64,000 nt of DNA from an uncultured Acidimicrobiales bacterium (lineage in GTDB: Bacteria; Actinomycetota; Acidimicrobiia; Acidimicrobiales; SHLQ01): NCBI GenBank assembly GCA_938041035.1, contig CALHYX010000023.1:1-64000 (forward strand). The letters are read 5' to 3'. The position numbers and the translations under genes were made by a program. The notes beneath the pieces are model-generated. The model did not search any database, was not told the origin of the DNA, and worked only from the letters and a program-made list of their open reading frames with translations. Below are positions 49,822 to 58,784 of this stretch, one piece after another; position 1 is the stretch's first letter, and every line of letters begins with the position of its first letter.

Positions 49822-51339
49822 ATGTCGCCATCCGGCTCAGAGTCGTCATCGTTGTCGTCGCTCACGGCAGGAATGCCGATCATCTTCGGCGGAAACCGGG
49901 TGACCCGGGTGTCGGAGGAGTTGGCCGGCGCGTTTGTCGCCGGTGACCACCTCGTCGTCGTGCAGACCACGGGCGCCCTCCTGCATATTCCGGCCGCCGA
50001 CTGGGCGACGGCGGCGACCGCGGTCGACCGGGCCGCCGACGCGTTCGCGGGTATGGGCACCGTGTCGGACGAGCAGATCTCGGCCTTCTTCGAGGCGTTC
50101 GCCGCCCGACTGGCCGACGACGATGCGTTCGCCGCCATCGCCGCGGCGAACGCGGCGGATGTCGAGGCCGCCCGCGGTCGAGGCCGATCGGTGACCCGGC
50201 TGGTGCTGTCCGATCAGATGCGTACCGACATGATCGCCGGGTTGCGCACCTGGCGCGATGCGCCGTCGGGCCGCGGTGCGGTCGCCGAAACGGTGGACCA
50301 CGACGGCTGGCGGGTCGACCAGGTGCGCGCCGGGCTGGGCGTGGTCGGGTTCGTGTTCGAGGGCCGGCCCAACGTCTTCGCCGATGCCTGCGGCGTGATG
50401 CGCTCGGGCAACACGGTGACCTTCCGGATCGGCTCCGACGCCCTGGGCACCGCTCGGGCGATCGTCGAACATGCCCTCGACCCGGCCCTGGCCGAGGCCG
50501 GGCTTCCCGCCGGCGCCGCGTCGCTCGTCGACAGTCCGGCCCGGGCGGCGGGGTGGGCCCTGTTCTCCCAGGATCGGCTGGCGTTGGCGGTGGCCCGAGG
50601 GTCGGGCGCCGCCGTTGGCCAGCTGGGTGCGGTGGCCCGCCAGGCCGGCCTTCCCGTCTCCCTCCACGGCACCGGTGGCGCCTGGATCGTCGCCGGTGAC
50701 GCGGCCGACCCGGCCCGATTCGGCGCGGTGGTCGAGCACTCTCTCGACCGCAAGGTCTGCAACACGTTGAACACCTGTTGCATCCCCGTCGACCGGGCCG
50801 ACGAACTCGTGCCCGTGCTGCTCGATGCGCTCGATCGAGCCGGCGCCCGCCTGGGCACCACGGCCAAACTGCACGTCGTGGCCGGCCAGGACCATCGAGT
50901 TCCCGACGCCTGGTTCGACGAGGTCGCGATCGCCCGAGCCGAGGGCGATGTCCGCGAACCTCGTACCTCGACCCTCTCGGTCGAGGATCTCGGCGAGGAA
51001 TGGGAGTGGGAGCGGTCACCGGAGGTCACGCTCTGCATCGTGGGGTCGGTCGCCGAAGCGGTGGCGTTGTTCAACCGTTACTCGCCTCGCTTTGTCGCCA
51101 GCATCATCTCCACCGACGAGGCGGAGCGCGATCGCTTTTTCGACACGGTCGACGCGCCGTTTGTCGGCGACGGTTTCACCCGCTGGGTCGACGGCCAGTA
51201 CGCCCTCGATCGGCCCGAGTTGGGTCTGTCGAACTGGCAGTTCGGCCGGCTGTTCGGGCGCGGAGGCGTGCTCTCGGGTGATTCGGTGTTCACCGTGCGC
51301 TCGCGGGTGCACCAGGACCGCGACGACCTGCACCGCTAG
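49822..51339 (+). CDS. proA: Glutamate-5-semialdehyde dehydrogenase (gamma-glutamyl phosphate reductase)
   Basis: A 505-residue enzyme of proline synthesis that reduces gamma-glutamyl phosphate with NADPH. The ALDH-like fold shows GVVGFVFEGRPNVFADACGVMRSGNTV, a cofactor region, and the catalytic cysteine in DRKVCNTLNTCCIP. The C-terminus FGRGGVLSGDSVFTVRSRV is the usual one. The protein is about 75-80 residues longer than typical ProA: residues 1-75 form an extra N-terminal module (IIFGGNRVTRVSEELAGAFV, a strand-helix pattern), for which I see no known family. No proB gene lies adjacent. Confidence 0.9.
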   Translation: MSPSGSESSSLSSLTAGMPIIFGGNRVTRVSEELAGAFVAGDHLVVVQTTGALLHIPAADWATAATAVDRAADAFAGMGTVSDEQISAFFEAFAARLADDDAFAAIAAANAADVEAARGRGRSVTRLVLSDQMRTDMIAGLRTWRDAPSGRGAVAETVDHDGWRVDQVRAGLGVVGFVFEGRPNVFADACGVMRSGNTVTFRIGSDALGTARAIVEHALDPALAEAGLPAGAASLVDSPARAAGWALFSQDRLALAVARGSGAAVGQLGAVARQAGLPVSLHGTGGAWIVAGDAADPARFGAVVEHSLDRKVCNTLNTCCIPVDRADELVPVLLDALDRAGARLGTTAKLHVVAGQDHRVPDAWFDEVAIARAEGDVREPRTSTLSVEDLGEEWEWERSPEVTLCIVGSVAEAVALFNRYSPRFVASIISTDEAERDRFFDTVDAPFVGDGFTRWVDGQYALDRPELGLSNWQFGRLFGRGGVLSGDSVFTVRSRVHQDRDDLHR

Positions 51340-51374
51340 CGACCTGCACTTGTAGCGACCGGAGCGACGCTCGC

Positions 51375-51848
51375 TCAGCCGAGCGCGGCGATCTCGGCCA
51401 CGACGGCGTCGAGCACCGCGACCAGATCGGTGGGCGCGAGGCGGATCTCGACCCCCCGCCGGCCGCCGCTCACGTTGATCAAGTCAAAGAGCTCGGCCGT
51501 TTCGTCGATGAAGGTGCGCAATGGCTTGCGTTGGCCGAAGGGGCTGATGCCTCCGACGACGTAGCCCGTCGACCGCTCGGCCGTGGCAGGGTCGGCCATG
51601 GTCGCCCGCTTGGCGCCGGCGACCCGGGCGAGCGCCTTGAGGTCGAGCCGACCGGCCACCGGCACGATCGCCACGACGAGGGATCCGTCGTCGAGCGTCG
51701 CGAGCAGCGTCTTGAACACTTCGTCGGGCGCCAGGCCGAGGGCGGCGACCGCGTCTTCGCCGTAGGACTCGGCGTCCGGGTCGTGGTCGTAGCTGACGAC
51801 TTCATGCTCGACCCCGGCCGCGGCGAGCTGGTCGACGGCAGGGGTCAT
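51375..51848 (-). CDS. YbaK/EbsC-type aminoacyl-tRNA deacylase
   Basis: A 157-residue editing-domain protein: TPAVDQLAAAGVEHEVVSYD at the start, KTLLATLDDGSLVVAIVPV with the conserved lysine, LDLKALARVAGAKRATMADP, TGYVVGGISPFGQRKPL with the GGxSPxG loop, and FIDETAELFDLINVSGGRRG. The YbaK group removes mischarged Cys (or Ala) from tRNA-Pro. The ATG at 51848 gives the usual length. It is divergent from an LLM oxidoreductase (49 bp) and convergent with proA. Confidence 0.9.
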   Translation of the reverse strand: MTPAVDQLAAAGVEHEVVSYDHDPDAESYGEDAVAALGLAPDEVFKTLLATLDDGSLVVAIVPVAGRLDLKALARVAGAKRATMADPATAERSTGYVVGGISPFGQRKPLRTFIDETAELFDLINVSGGRRGVEIRLAPTDLVAVLDAVVAEIAALG

Positions 51849-51896
51849 CGGATCCCACGGATTGCCCGGCGGGGGTGCACCTGCTCCACTGACGTC

Positions 51897-52835
51897 ATGC
51901 GTTTCATTCTCGGCCTTCCCACCGATGAGGTCCATGCGGTGGATCAGTTCTGCACGATGGCGGCGGTCTCCGAACTCTCCCAGCGAGCTGAAGCGGCCGG
52001 GTATTTCGGCGTCTTCGTGACCGACCACCCGAGCCCGCCGGCCGCGTTTGTCGACAACGGCGGCCATCACGCGCTCGAACCGACGGTTGCGCTCGCGGTG
52101 GCGGGCGCGGCGACGACGACGCTGCGGTTGATGACCAACCTGTACATCATCGGATATCGGAATCCCTTCCTGGCCGCGAAAGCCATCGCCTCGCTCGACG
52201 CCATGGCGGAGGGCCGGGTCATTCTCGGGACGGGCGCCGGCTACCTCGAGGCCGAGTTCGCGGCGCTCGGTGGCGATTTCGAACAGCGCAACGACGTGCT
52301 CGACGAGCGGCTGCGGATCATGAAGGAGGTGTGGACGGGCGCGCCGGTGACCGAGTCGGGTCCGGGGTACGTCGCCGACGCGATCGTCGCGCTGCCCACG
52401 CCCCACCAGAGGCCGAACCCGCCCATCTGGGTCGGGGGCAACTCCAAACGGGCGATGCGCCGCACCGTCGAGTTCGGCGACGGGTGGATGCCGATCCCGG
52501 CGTCGAAGGGCATGGCCGCCGTCGTGCGGACCGCCTCGATCGCCACGATCGATGACCTGGGTGAGCGGCTGAGCTACCTGCACGAACACGCCGCCAAGGT
52601 CGGGCGAACGGATCCGGTCACGGTCACCATGAGCCCCTGGAACTCCGGCCGTTACGGCACCGACGGGTTCTCCGTCGAGGCGTTCATCGACGAGGCCGGT
52701 CGGCTGGCCGAGCTCGGGGTGGAGCAGGTGCCGATCAACTTTGCGTTCCCCGGCAAGGGCGGGTTGACCTCGCGCGAGCAGTTCCTCGACCTGGCCGACG
52801 GTTTCGCATCCGACATCGTTTCGCAGTTCCGCTAA
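51897..52835 (+). CDS. F420-dependent LLM-class oxidoreductase (TIGR03619-like)
   Basis: A 312-residue luciferase-like TIM barrel: RFILGLPTDEVH, SQRAEAAGYFGVFVTDHPSP, RLMTNLYIIGYRNPFLAAKA, GRVILGTGAGYLEAEFAALGGDF, RPNPPIWVGGNSKRAMRRTV and a C-terminal helix pair. It probably binds F420. The start ATG at 51897 is divergent from the deacylase gene. It is only distantly similar to the LLM enzyme at 48789-49715. The substrate is unknown. Confidence 0.88.
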   Translation: MRFILGLPTDEVHAVDQFCTMAAVSELSQRAEAAGYFGVFVTDHPSPPAAFVDNGGHHALEPTVALAVAGAATTTLRLMTNLYIIGYRNPFLAAKAIASLDAMAEGRVILGTGAGYLEAEFAALGGDFEQRNDVLDERLRIMKEVWTGAPVTESGPGYVADAIVALPTPHQRPNPPIWVGGNSKRAMRRTVEFGDGWMPIPASKGMAAVVRTASIATIDDLGERLSYLHEHAAKVGRTDPVTVTMSPWNSGRYGTDGFSVEAFIDEAGRLAELGVEQVPINFAFPGKGGLTSREQFLDLADGFASDIVSQFR

Positions 52836-52871
52836 CCGGCGGCACCCGCTCGACCGGTACGATTCCCCGCG

Positions 52872-54047
52872 ATGAGCGAAGCAACGATTCCCCTCCCCGG
52901 TGGGTTCTCCGTCCACGTCGGCAACATCGGCATCCGGGATGACACCGACGACTTCGTGGTCGTGGCCGCCGCCGACGCCGGCCCGGCGGCAGCGGTGTTC
53001 ACCCGGTCCCGGTTCTCGGGTCCGAGTGTGGAGCTGTCGCGGCGCCACGTCGCCGACGGTTCGTTGCGCGGGATCGTGGTGATCTCGAAGAACGCAAACG
53101 TCGCCAACGGTATCGACGGGGCCGCTCACGCGAGCGAGGTGTGTGAACGGGTTGCGGATCGACTGGGGTGTGCCGCCGACCAGTTGTTGATCGCCTCGAC
53201 CGGGGTGATCGGACGGCTGTACCCGATGGATGCGGTGCGGGCGTACCTCGATGCGCTACCGGCGGACTTTGTCGCCGCCGCCGGCGAGGGCACCGATGCC
53301 ATGGCGGTCGCCACGGCCATGATGACCACCGACACGGTGCCCAAGGTTGCGGTGGCCCAGGCCGGCGAGGCGAGCGTGGTGGGCGTCGCCAAGGGCGTCG
53401 GCATGATCGAACCCGACATGGCCACGATGCTGGCGTTCGTCTTTACCGATGCCGAGGTCCCGGCCGCGGAACTGTCGACCCTGTGGACGCGGGTGGTCGA
53501 CCGCACGTTCAACTGTCTCAGCGTGGACACCGACACGTCGACGTCGGACACCGCGGCGATCCTGGCGAACGGGACGGCCGGACCGGTACCCCCATCGGAT
53601 CTGGAGATGGCGCTGAACATCGTGTGCCTGTCGCTGACCCGCCAGCTGGCATCCGATGCCGAAGGGGCGGAGACCCTGATCGTGGTCGAGGTCACCGGGG
53701 CCCGCGACGCCGAACAGGCCAAGCGGGTCGCCAAGTCGATCGTGAACTCGCCGCTGGTCAAGACCGCGGTGCACGGCGCCGACCCGAACTGGGGGCGGAT
53801 CGCAATGGCGGTCGGCAAGGTCGACGATGACGACATCGACCAGGGCGCGGTGCGCATCGCCTTTGCCGACCAGGAGGTGTACCCCACCCGGGTCGACGAG
53901 GCCGGCCTGGCCGATCTCGAGGCCTACATGGCCGGCGACGAGGTGCTGATCCAGGTCGACCTCGGGATCGCGGCCGGCACCGCTCGCGTTTACGGCTGCG
54001 ACCTCACCGACGGCTACGTGCGCATCAACGCCGACTACACGACCTAA
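52872..54047 (+). CDS. argJ: Bifunctional glutamate N-acetyltransferase / ornithine acetyltransferase
   Basis: This 391-residue enzyme of arginine synthesis transfers the acetyl group of N-acetylornithine to glutamate. It is made as a precursor that cleaves itself at the conserved KGVGMIEPDMATML site; the Thr before Met-Leu is the nucleophile of the beta-chain. Other motifs are AAVFTRSRFSGPSV, ANVANGIDGAAHA, STGVIGRLYP, and the C-terminal DPNWGRIAMAVG and DLTDGYVRINADYTT. It is not in an arg cluster here. Its last bases overlap the convergent VOC gene. Confidence 0.95.
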   Translation: MSEATIPLPGGFSVHVGNIGIRDDTDDFVVVAAADAGPAAAVFTRSRFSGPSVELSRRHVADGSLRGIVVISKNANVANGIDGAAHASEVCERVADRLGCAADQLLIASTGVIGRLYPMDAVRAYLDALPADFVAAAGEGTDAMAVATAMMTTDTVPKVAVAQAGEASVVGVAKGVGMIEPDMATMLAFVFTDAEVPAAELSTLWTRVVDRTFNCLSVDTDTSTSDTAAILANGTAGPVPPSDLEMALNIVCLSLTRQLASDAEGAETLIVVEVTGARDAEQAKRVAKSIVNSPLVKTAVHGADPNWGRIAMAVGKVDDDDIDQGAVRIAFADQEVYPTRVDEAGLADLEAYMAGDEVLIQVDLGIAAGTARVYGCDLTDGYVRINADYTT

Positions 54048-54391
54048 TGCTCGGCGATGCAGAACTCGTTGCCTTCGGGGTCGGTGAGGGTGGCCCAGTG
54101 CACGCCCCACTGATCTCGTTCGTAGTCGAGCACGGCGCCGAGGCCGACCAGGCGATCGATGTCGGCGGCGAGGTCGTTTGAGTCGATGTCGAGGTGCAAA
54201 CGGTTCTTGGCCGCCTTGCCCTCCGGAACCTGGATGAACATGAGCATCGGTTCGTCCTCGGCCGCCGGGAGACGGGCGAAAAACTCCGATGCCCCTTCGT
54301 CGACGGGTCGCCCCAACACCTCGGCCCAGAAGCGGGCGAGCGCCGCGGCATCGCCGCAGTCGAAGGTGATGGAGTGAATTCGGGTCCGCAT
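54044..54391 (-). CDS. VOC family (glyoxalase-like) protein
   Basis: A 115-residue protein of the vicinal-oxygen-chelate fold: ITFDCGDAAALARFWAEVLG, ARLPAAEDEPMLMFIQVPEG, RLHLDIDSNDLAADIDRLVG and WATLTDPEGNEFCIAEH. The central His and the final Glu match metal-site positions, but the set is incomplete, so a specific reaction is not assigned. Its TAG overlaps the stop of argJ by three bases. Confidence 0.85.
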   Translation of the reverse strand: MRTRIHSITFDCGDAAALARFWAEVLGRPVDEGASEFFARLPAAEDEPMLMFIQVPEGKAAKNRLHLDIDSNDLAADIDRLVGLGAVLDYERDQWGVHWATLTDPEGNEFCIAEH

Positions 54392-54467
54392 CGAAACCGA
54401 CGGTAGCCGAATGCGAGGGGAGCCGACTGGAGCATCGGGGCGCGGTGGGCCAACATGTGGCCGATAC

Positions 54468-54487
54468 GTGTTATCGATTGCTAACAC
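54468..54487. promoter_or_regulatory. GTTA-N8-TAAC operator candidate, copy 2 (GTGTTA-N8-TAACAC)
   Basis: An inverted repeat with 6-bp arms, GTGTTA and TAACAC, spaced by 8 bases, lies 19 bp before the start of the acyl-CoA dehydrogenase at 54507. Its core matches the GTTA-N8-TAAC element at 35064-35079 before another acyl-CoA dehydrogenase. It lies where it could cover the ribosome site and promoter end. Confidence 0.5.
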
Positions 54488-54506
54488 ACCGAGCCGAGGA
54501 GATCCC

Positions 54507-55754
54507 GTGAGCGAACCCACCAGTGAAGAGATCGAGGCGGAGGTCGCGGCGTGGGTGGCCGAAAACTGGGATCCCGACCTCGAGGTGGGGGAGTGGTGGC
54601 AACGCCTCGCCGACGCCCGCTACGCCGCCCCCATGCTGCCCGAAGCCGCCGGCGGTCGGGGTTGGAGTCGCTCCGCGAGTTTCGCCGTCACCCGGGCGCT
54701 GGCCGCGGCCGACGCCCTCGGCCCGCCGACCGGGCTCGGCATGATGCTGGCGGCGCCGACCATCGCCGCCCACGGATCCCCCGAACAGATCGACCGGCTC
54801 GTCACCCCGATTCTCACCGGCCAGCACGCGTGGTGTCAGCTGTTCTCCGAACCCAACGCGGGCTCGGACCTGGCCGGGCTGCAGACCAAGGCCGAAAAGG
54901 ACGGCGATGAATGGATCGTGAACGGCCAGAAGGTGTGGACATCCGGTGGCCAGGTTGCCGACATGGGCATGCTCATCGCCCGCACGTCGCCCGATGCCCC
55001 GAAGCATCAGGGCATCTCCTACTTCGCGTTCCCGATGGGCCAGGACGGCGTCGACATCCGCCCGCTGCGGGAGATGACCGGTCGGGCGCTGTTCAACGAG
55101 GTGTTCATCGATGAGGGCCGCGCCGCGGACGCCGACCTGATCGGCGGCCTCGGCAACGGCTGGCGGGTGGCGAACAGCACCCTGATGTTCGAACGGGCCA
55201 GTCTCGGTGCGTCGGGCGTCGCCATCGCCTCGACGACGCCTGGCACGATCGCCGGAAACCTGACCAAACGCGCCGGTGACCTCACCGCTCGCCGCGGCGG
55301 GGAGCAGGGGGTACCGCGGGTCGGGGCGGATCTGGTGATGTGGCTCGGTGGTTTGGCCACCAAGCTCGGCCGGGAGACCGACCCGGTCCTGCGCGACGAG
55401 CTCACGAAGCTGTATGTGCTGACCCAGGTAAACAAGTTCAACATGTTGCGGGCGAAGGCGGGTACGGGCATCACCGGGGGTGAGGGCAACCTGGCCAAGC
55501 TGGCGATGAGCGAGCTGTACCGCCGGTTCCGCGAGGTTGGCAACCAGGTGGTCGGGGCCGATGGCATGCTCGCCCAGGGGGCCAGCGCCCACACCGGTGT
55601 GGTGCAGGAACTCACGATGTTCTCGCCCGGGCCGTCGATCTATGGCGGCACCGATGAGGTGCAGCGAAACATCCTCGGCGAGCGGATCCTGGGGCTGCCC
55701 AAGGAGCCGGGACCGGCCAAGGAAACGCCGTTTAACGAACTTCCGTCGAACTAG
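54507..55754 (+). CDS. Acyl-CoA dehydrogenase family protein
   Basis: A 415-residue FadE-type flavoenzyme. It has HAWCQLFSEPNAGSDLAGLQ, DGDEWIVNGQKVWTSGG, GWRVANSTLMFERASLG and GGEGNLAKLAMSELYRRF, and it closes with GGTDEVQRNILGERILGLPKEPG. The GTG at 54507 follows GAGGAG. The protein resembles the one at 33761-35002 and shares its upstream operator motif, so the two may be co-regulated. The final 23 bp overlap the convergent corA gene. Confidence 0.92.
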   Translation: MSEPTSEEIEAEVAAWVAENWDPDLEVGEWWQRLADARYAAPMLPEAAGGRGWSRSASFAVTRALAAADALGPPTGLGMMLAAPTIAAHGSPEQIDRLVTPILTGQHAWCQLFSEPNAGSDLAGLQTKAEKDGDEWIVNGQKVWTSGGQVADMGMLIARTSPDAPKHQGISYFAFPMGQDGVDIRPLREMTGRALFNEVFIDEGRAADADLIGGLGNGWRVANSTLMFERASLGASGVAIASTTPGTIAGNLTKRAGDLTARRGGEQGVPRVGADLVMWLGGLATKLGRETDPVLRDELTKLYVLTQVNKFNMLRAKAGTGITGGEGNLAKLAMSELYRRFREVGNQVVGADGMLAQGASAHTGVVQELTMFSPGPSIYGGTDEVQRNILGERILGLPKEPGPAKETPFNELPSN

Positions 55755-56793
55755 GGGGTTTGGGTGGCCGGCGAGCGACGCTGGCCAGGCCCCGCCCGAG
55801 TTCTCGCGACGCCGATCGCAGCGAGGGGCCGGCGATCCAACCGCGCGCGGTAAACCAGGCGCCGGAGCCGAACGACAGCACGACCATGGCGATGACCACG
55901 ATGAACCAGCCGAACCGGTTGTGGATCAGGGGCAGGTTGTCGAAGTTCATGCCAAAGAACCCGGTGATCAGTGACAGCGGCAGCAGGATCGCGGCGTACA
56001 CCGTGAGGACCCGGGTGATCTCGGCGAGCTTCTCGCTCGACGCACCCCGGTAGGTGTCGAGCACGTCGTTGAGCAGGCCGCGGGCGGCGCTGAGCGACTC
56101 GACGAGTTGGTTGTGCACGTCGAAGGCGTCGCCGAAGCGCTGTTTGGCGGCGGCGGAGACGAGCGTGGAGTCCTCTGCCCGCAGCGACGCCAGGACCTGG
56201 CGCTGGGGCCATACCATCGTGCGTACGGTGGATTCCTCGTGCCGCAGGTTCTGCACCTGGGCGAGCACGCTGGGGTCACCGTCGAGGGCGCGGTCGTCGA
56301 GGTCTTCGATGCGGGTCTCGAGCTCGATGAGTACCTCGAGGAAGCGGCGGCCGATCTGTTCGCTGACCCGGGCCAGGACGGTGGCCGGATCCGCGCAACC
56401 GAGCGCCGTGCGGTGGCGTTGGGTGGCGTCCCAGATGGCGTCGATGCTGGCGAGGGGCTCGGCGTGGGCGGTGACGATGACCCGGTCGGTGATGAAGACG
56501 TCGAGCTCACAGGTGTCGACCCGATCGTCGGCGCCGGCGATGAGGGCGTGCAGCACGATGTAGAGGTGGTCGCCGTAGTCGTCGTACTTGGGGATCATCT
56601 CGATGTCGAGCACGTCCTCGACGGCGTGGGGATCGAAGTCGAGGTCGTCGCTGATCGACTCGACTCGCGCCGCTTCACCCGTGAGGTCGAGCCAGACCCA
56701 GCCACTGTCGCGGCGGAGTTCGAGGATCTCGGCCGGATCGCCGACGCGCGCCGGACGCTCCGGCGATTCCTGGTACAGCAGGCGGGCGCTCAC
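55732..56793 (-). CDS. corA: CorA family Mg2+/Co2+ transporter
   Basis: A 353-residue magnesium channel-type transporter. The long cytoplasmic N-terminal domain (residues 1-250) leads into two C-terminal membrane helices. The selectivity motif GMN is at 281-283 (FFGMNFDNLPLI), between LLPLSLITGFF and the last helix FIVVIAMVVLSFGSGAWF. The length is typical. It is convergent with the acyl-CoA dehydrogenase gene. Confidence 0.93.
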   Translation of the reverse strand: MSARLLYQESPERPARVGDPAEILELRRDSGWVWLDLTGEAARVESISDDLDFDPHAVEDVLDIEMIPKYDDYGDHLYIVLHALIAGADDRVDTCELDVFITDRVIVTAHAEPLASIDAIWDATQRHRTALGCADPATVLARVSEQIGRRFLEVLIELETRIEDLDDRALDGDPSVLAQVQNLRHEESTVRTMVWPQRQVLASLRAEDSTLVSAAAKQRFGDAFDVHNQLVESLSAARGLLNDVLDTYRGASSEKLAEITRVLTVYAAILLPLSLITGFFGMNFDNLPLIHNRFGWFIVVIAMVVLSFGSGAWFTARGWIAGPSLRSASRELGRGLASVARRPPKPPSSTEVR

Positions 56794-56837
56794 CGAACCA
56801 GCTTTGCGGACCGCCTGGGTCGATCCGCGGATGGCGG

Positions 56838-58784
56838 CTATTCGACGAGGTTGATCTCGACCCGGCGGTTGAGCGCGGGATCGCCGCCGGCGGTGTCGTC
56901 GACGAGGAGCTGGGACTCGCCGGCTCCCGACAACAGCAGCTGCGACGCGGCGACGCCCTGATCGATGAGGTAGGCGGCGACCATCGAGGCCCGCCGTTCG
57001 GAGAGGTCCTGGTTCTTGGCGGCGTCGCCGAGCGAGCAGGTGTGGCCGATGACCTCGACCTGAATCGCCGGATCCTCGACGAGGAGTTCGGCGAGCCCGT
57101 CGAGTTCCGCGGCCTGGGCGTCGGTCACGGTGTCGGTGCCCTCGGCGAAATCGTCGATCGGCTGTTCGGCCTGGAAGGCCAAGATGCCGGCGATGATGTC
57201 GTCGGGGAGCCCGGTGTTGCCGGTGGATCCGTCGGCCGGGTCCAGTTGTTCCTCCGGTTCGGGCTCCGGCTCGGGCTCCGGTGGTGGCGGTGGTGGTGGG
57301 GGCGCGACGGTGGTTGCGGGAACGGTGCTGGCGGGTGCGGTGGTAGCTGGCGCCGTGCTGGCTGGTGCGGTGGTGGCGGGCGCGGTGCTGGCTGGTGCGG
57401 TGCTCGTCTGCGGTGGAGCGGTGGTTGCGGGGGCGACCGGGGTCGCCGATCCGTCGATCTGGAGTTGGTTGTCGACGTCGTTGATCCCGTCGATGCCGAG
57501 CACCGCCTGCGCGGCGGCGTCGATGTCGGCCTGATCCTCGACGTTGCCCTCGAGCACGACGGTGTCGCCGTCGACACGAACGCCGACGTCTTCGAGGTCG
57601 GCGTCGGCCAGGGCGGCCTGGGCCTCGGCGCGAAGATCGCTGGAGTCGTCATCCCGGTTGACCCACCAGAGTGCGCCCAGGGCGAAGAGGCCGGCGAAGG
57701 CGAGCAGGGGCAGCCAGAGCCAGCCGAGACCGCGTCGGCGCCCGGAGTCGTTGGTGGTAGGGGTCATCGCCGCGGTGCCGGCCGCTGCGGTTCCGACGGT
57801 TGCTGCTGTCGCTGCGGCCATCGGCTTGGCGGGGGTCACGGATCGGGCCGGGGCAACGGGCCTCGCCGTTGGTTGGGCAGTGGTTGGTTGGGCAGCGGTT
57901 GGCTGGGCTGGGGTTGGCTGGGCTGGGGTTGGCGGGGCAGGACTGGGCGGTGGGTTGGACTGCGGTGGGTTGGTTGGGGGAGGTGTCGGAGCCGCCGGCG
58001 GCTCGGGAGGGCTCGGCGTCACTTGCGCTGCGGATGCGGCGGCCGCGCCGGCTACCGCGGCACCGCCCAGCGCGGCGGCTCCGGCGATTTTGGCCCCGGT
58101 GCCGGGTCCGGCCGGGACGTCGGGTTCCTTCGTTGGTTTGGCGGTTGAGGGCGCAGTCGGGAACGCAGTTGAAGGCGCGGTTGACGTCGCGGTCGGCGGT
58201 ACCCCAGCGGCGGCTATGCCGGCCGCGGCTCCCAGCGCGGTACCAGCCAGCGCGGCCGAGCCACGGCGGCGGGCGAGGCGCTGCGATGCGAGCGGAGCGA
58301 TCGGTTGGGCCGGCAGGCCCGAGCTCGGTTGGTTGGCCCGGTACCGGTTGGCGCCGAGCGACGCCGTGCGCGGCCGACGGGTGGGTCGGGTTGACGCAGA
58401 GCCCGGGGTGGTGGCTGGCCGGGCGGCCACGGCTCGGGGTCGAACCGGGAGCGAGAGGCGCAGCGGCGGGTGGGCGGCGACCCCGCGATCGTCGAGCACA
58501 TCGACGGCCAGCTGGCGCGGGCGGTGGCCGGTGCGATGTCGCCAGGTGGCATGGGGGTCCGACCAGAGCCGGCGGCCCAGCCGGCGAGCGTCGAGCTCGG
58601 GAGCGTCGAGCCGCTCCACGGTGACGGGCTGAGGGCCGATGGGTTGGCGGTGCGACTCGAAGCGGAGCCGTTGGGGGCGCGACGGATCCCGATCGATCGG
58701 CCCGGCTCCGGGGCTGCCGGCGCGTCGGTACCGTTCGGGGGCTCGCCAGAGGCGGGACGGGCGGTTCGGGTGTTCGTGGGCCAT
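56838..58784 (-). CDS. ArfA-like TM-BON-OmpA protein with long proline/alanine-rich N-terminus
   Basis: An open frame continues to 58871; the ATG at 58784 (MAHEHPNRPSRLW) was taken as the likely start, giving about 648 residues. The order is a basic low-complexity N-terminus, Ala/Pro/Thr-rich spacers with repeats such as AQPTPAQPTAAQPTTAQPTA, and a transmembrane helix (LGWLWLPLLAFAGLFALGALWWV). Outside the membrane come a BON domain (DADLEDVGVRVDGDTVVLEG), a second Pro/Thr linker, and a C-terminal OmpA peptidoglycan-binding domain (EVIGHTCSLGDAAKNQDLSE, then RRVEINLVE). ArfA of Mycobacterium tuberculosis has the same TM-BON-OmpA order but a short N-terminus. The likely role is to tie the membrane to the wall. 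Confidence 0.8.
   Translation of the reverse strand: MAHEHPNRPSRLWRAPERYRRAGSPGAGPIDRDPSRPQRLRFESHRQPIGPQPVTVERLDAPELDARRLGRRLWSDPHATWRHRTGHRPRQLAVDVLDDRGVAAHPPLRLSLPVRPRAVAARPATTPGSASTRPTRRPRTASLGANRYRANQPSSGLPAQPIAPLASQRLARRRGSAALAGTALGAAAGIAAAGVPPTATSTAPSTAFPTAPSTAKPTKEPDVPAGPGTGAKIAGAAALGGAAVAGAAAASAAQVTPSPPEPPAAPTPPPTNPPQSNPPPSPAPPTPAQPTPAQPTAAQPTTAQPTARPVAPARSVTPAKPMAAATAATVGTAAAGTAAMTPTTNDSGRRRGLGWLWLPLLAFAGLFALGALWWVNRDDDSSDLRAEAQAALADADLEDVGVRVDGDTVVLEGNVEDQADIDAAAQAVLGIDGINDVDNQLQIDGSATPVAPATTAPPQTSTAPASTAPATTAPASTAPATTAPASTVPATTVAPPPPPPPPEPEPEPEPEEQLDPADGSTGNTGLPDDIIAGILAFQAEQPIDDFAEGTDTVTDAQAAELDGLAELLVEDPAIQVEVIGHTCSLGDAAKNQDLSERRASMVAAYLIDQGVAASQLLLSGAGESQLLVDDTAGGDPALNRRVEINLVE
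57305..57960 (+). repeat. Minisatellite-like repeats in the OmpA-family gene
   Basis: Two repetitive tracts lie inside the gene. At about 57310-57410 a unit close to gctggtgcggtggtggcggg recurs and encodes TAPASTAPAT-like linkers. At about 57860-57950 units such as ggttggctgggctgg recur and encode QPTPAQPTAAQP. Both are in frame and are likely sites of length variation between strains. Confidence 0.7.

Noticed and set aside
51849-53129. Upstream extension of the deacylase gene to 584 residues
   Set aside because: The extension is antisense to an LLM oxidoreductase gene; the ATG at 51848 gives the usual YbaK length.
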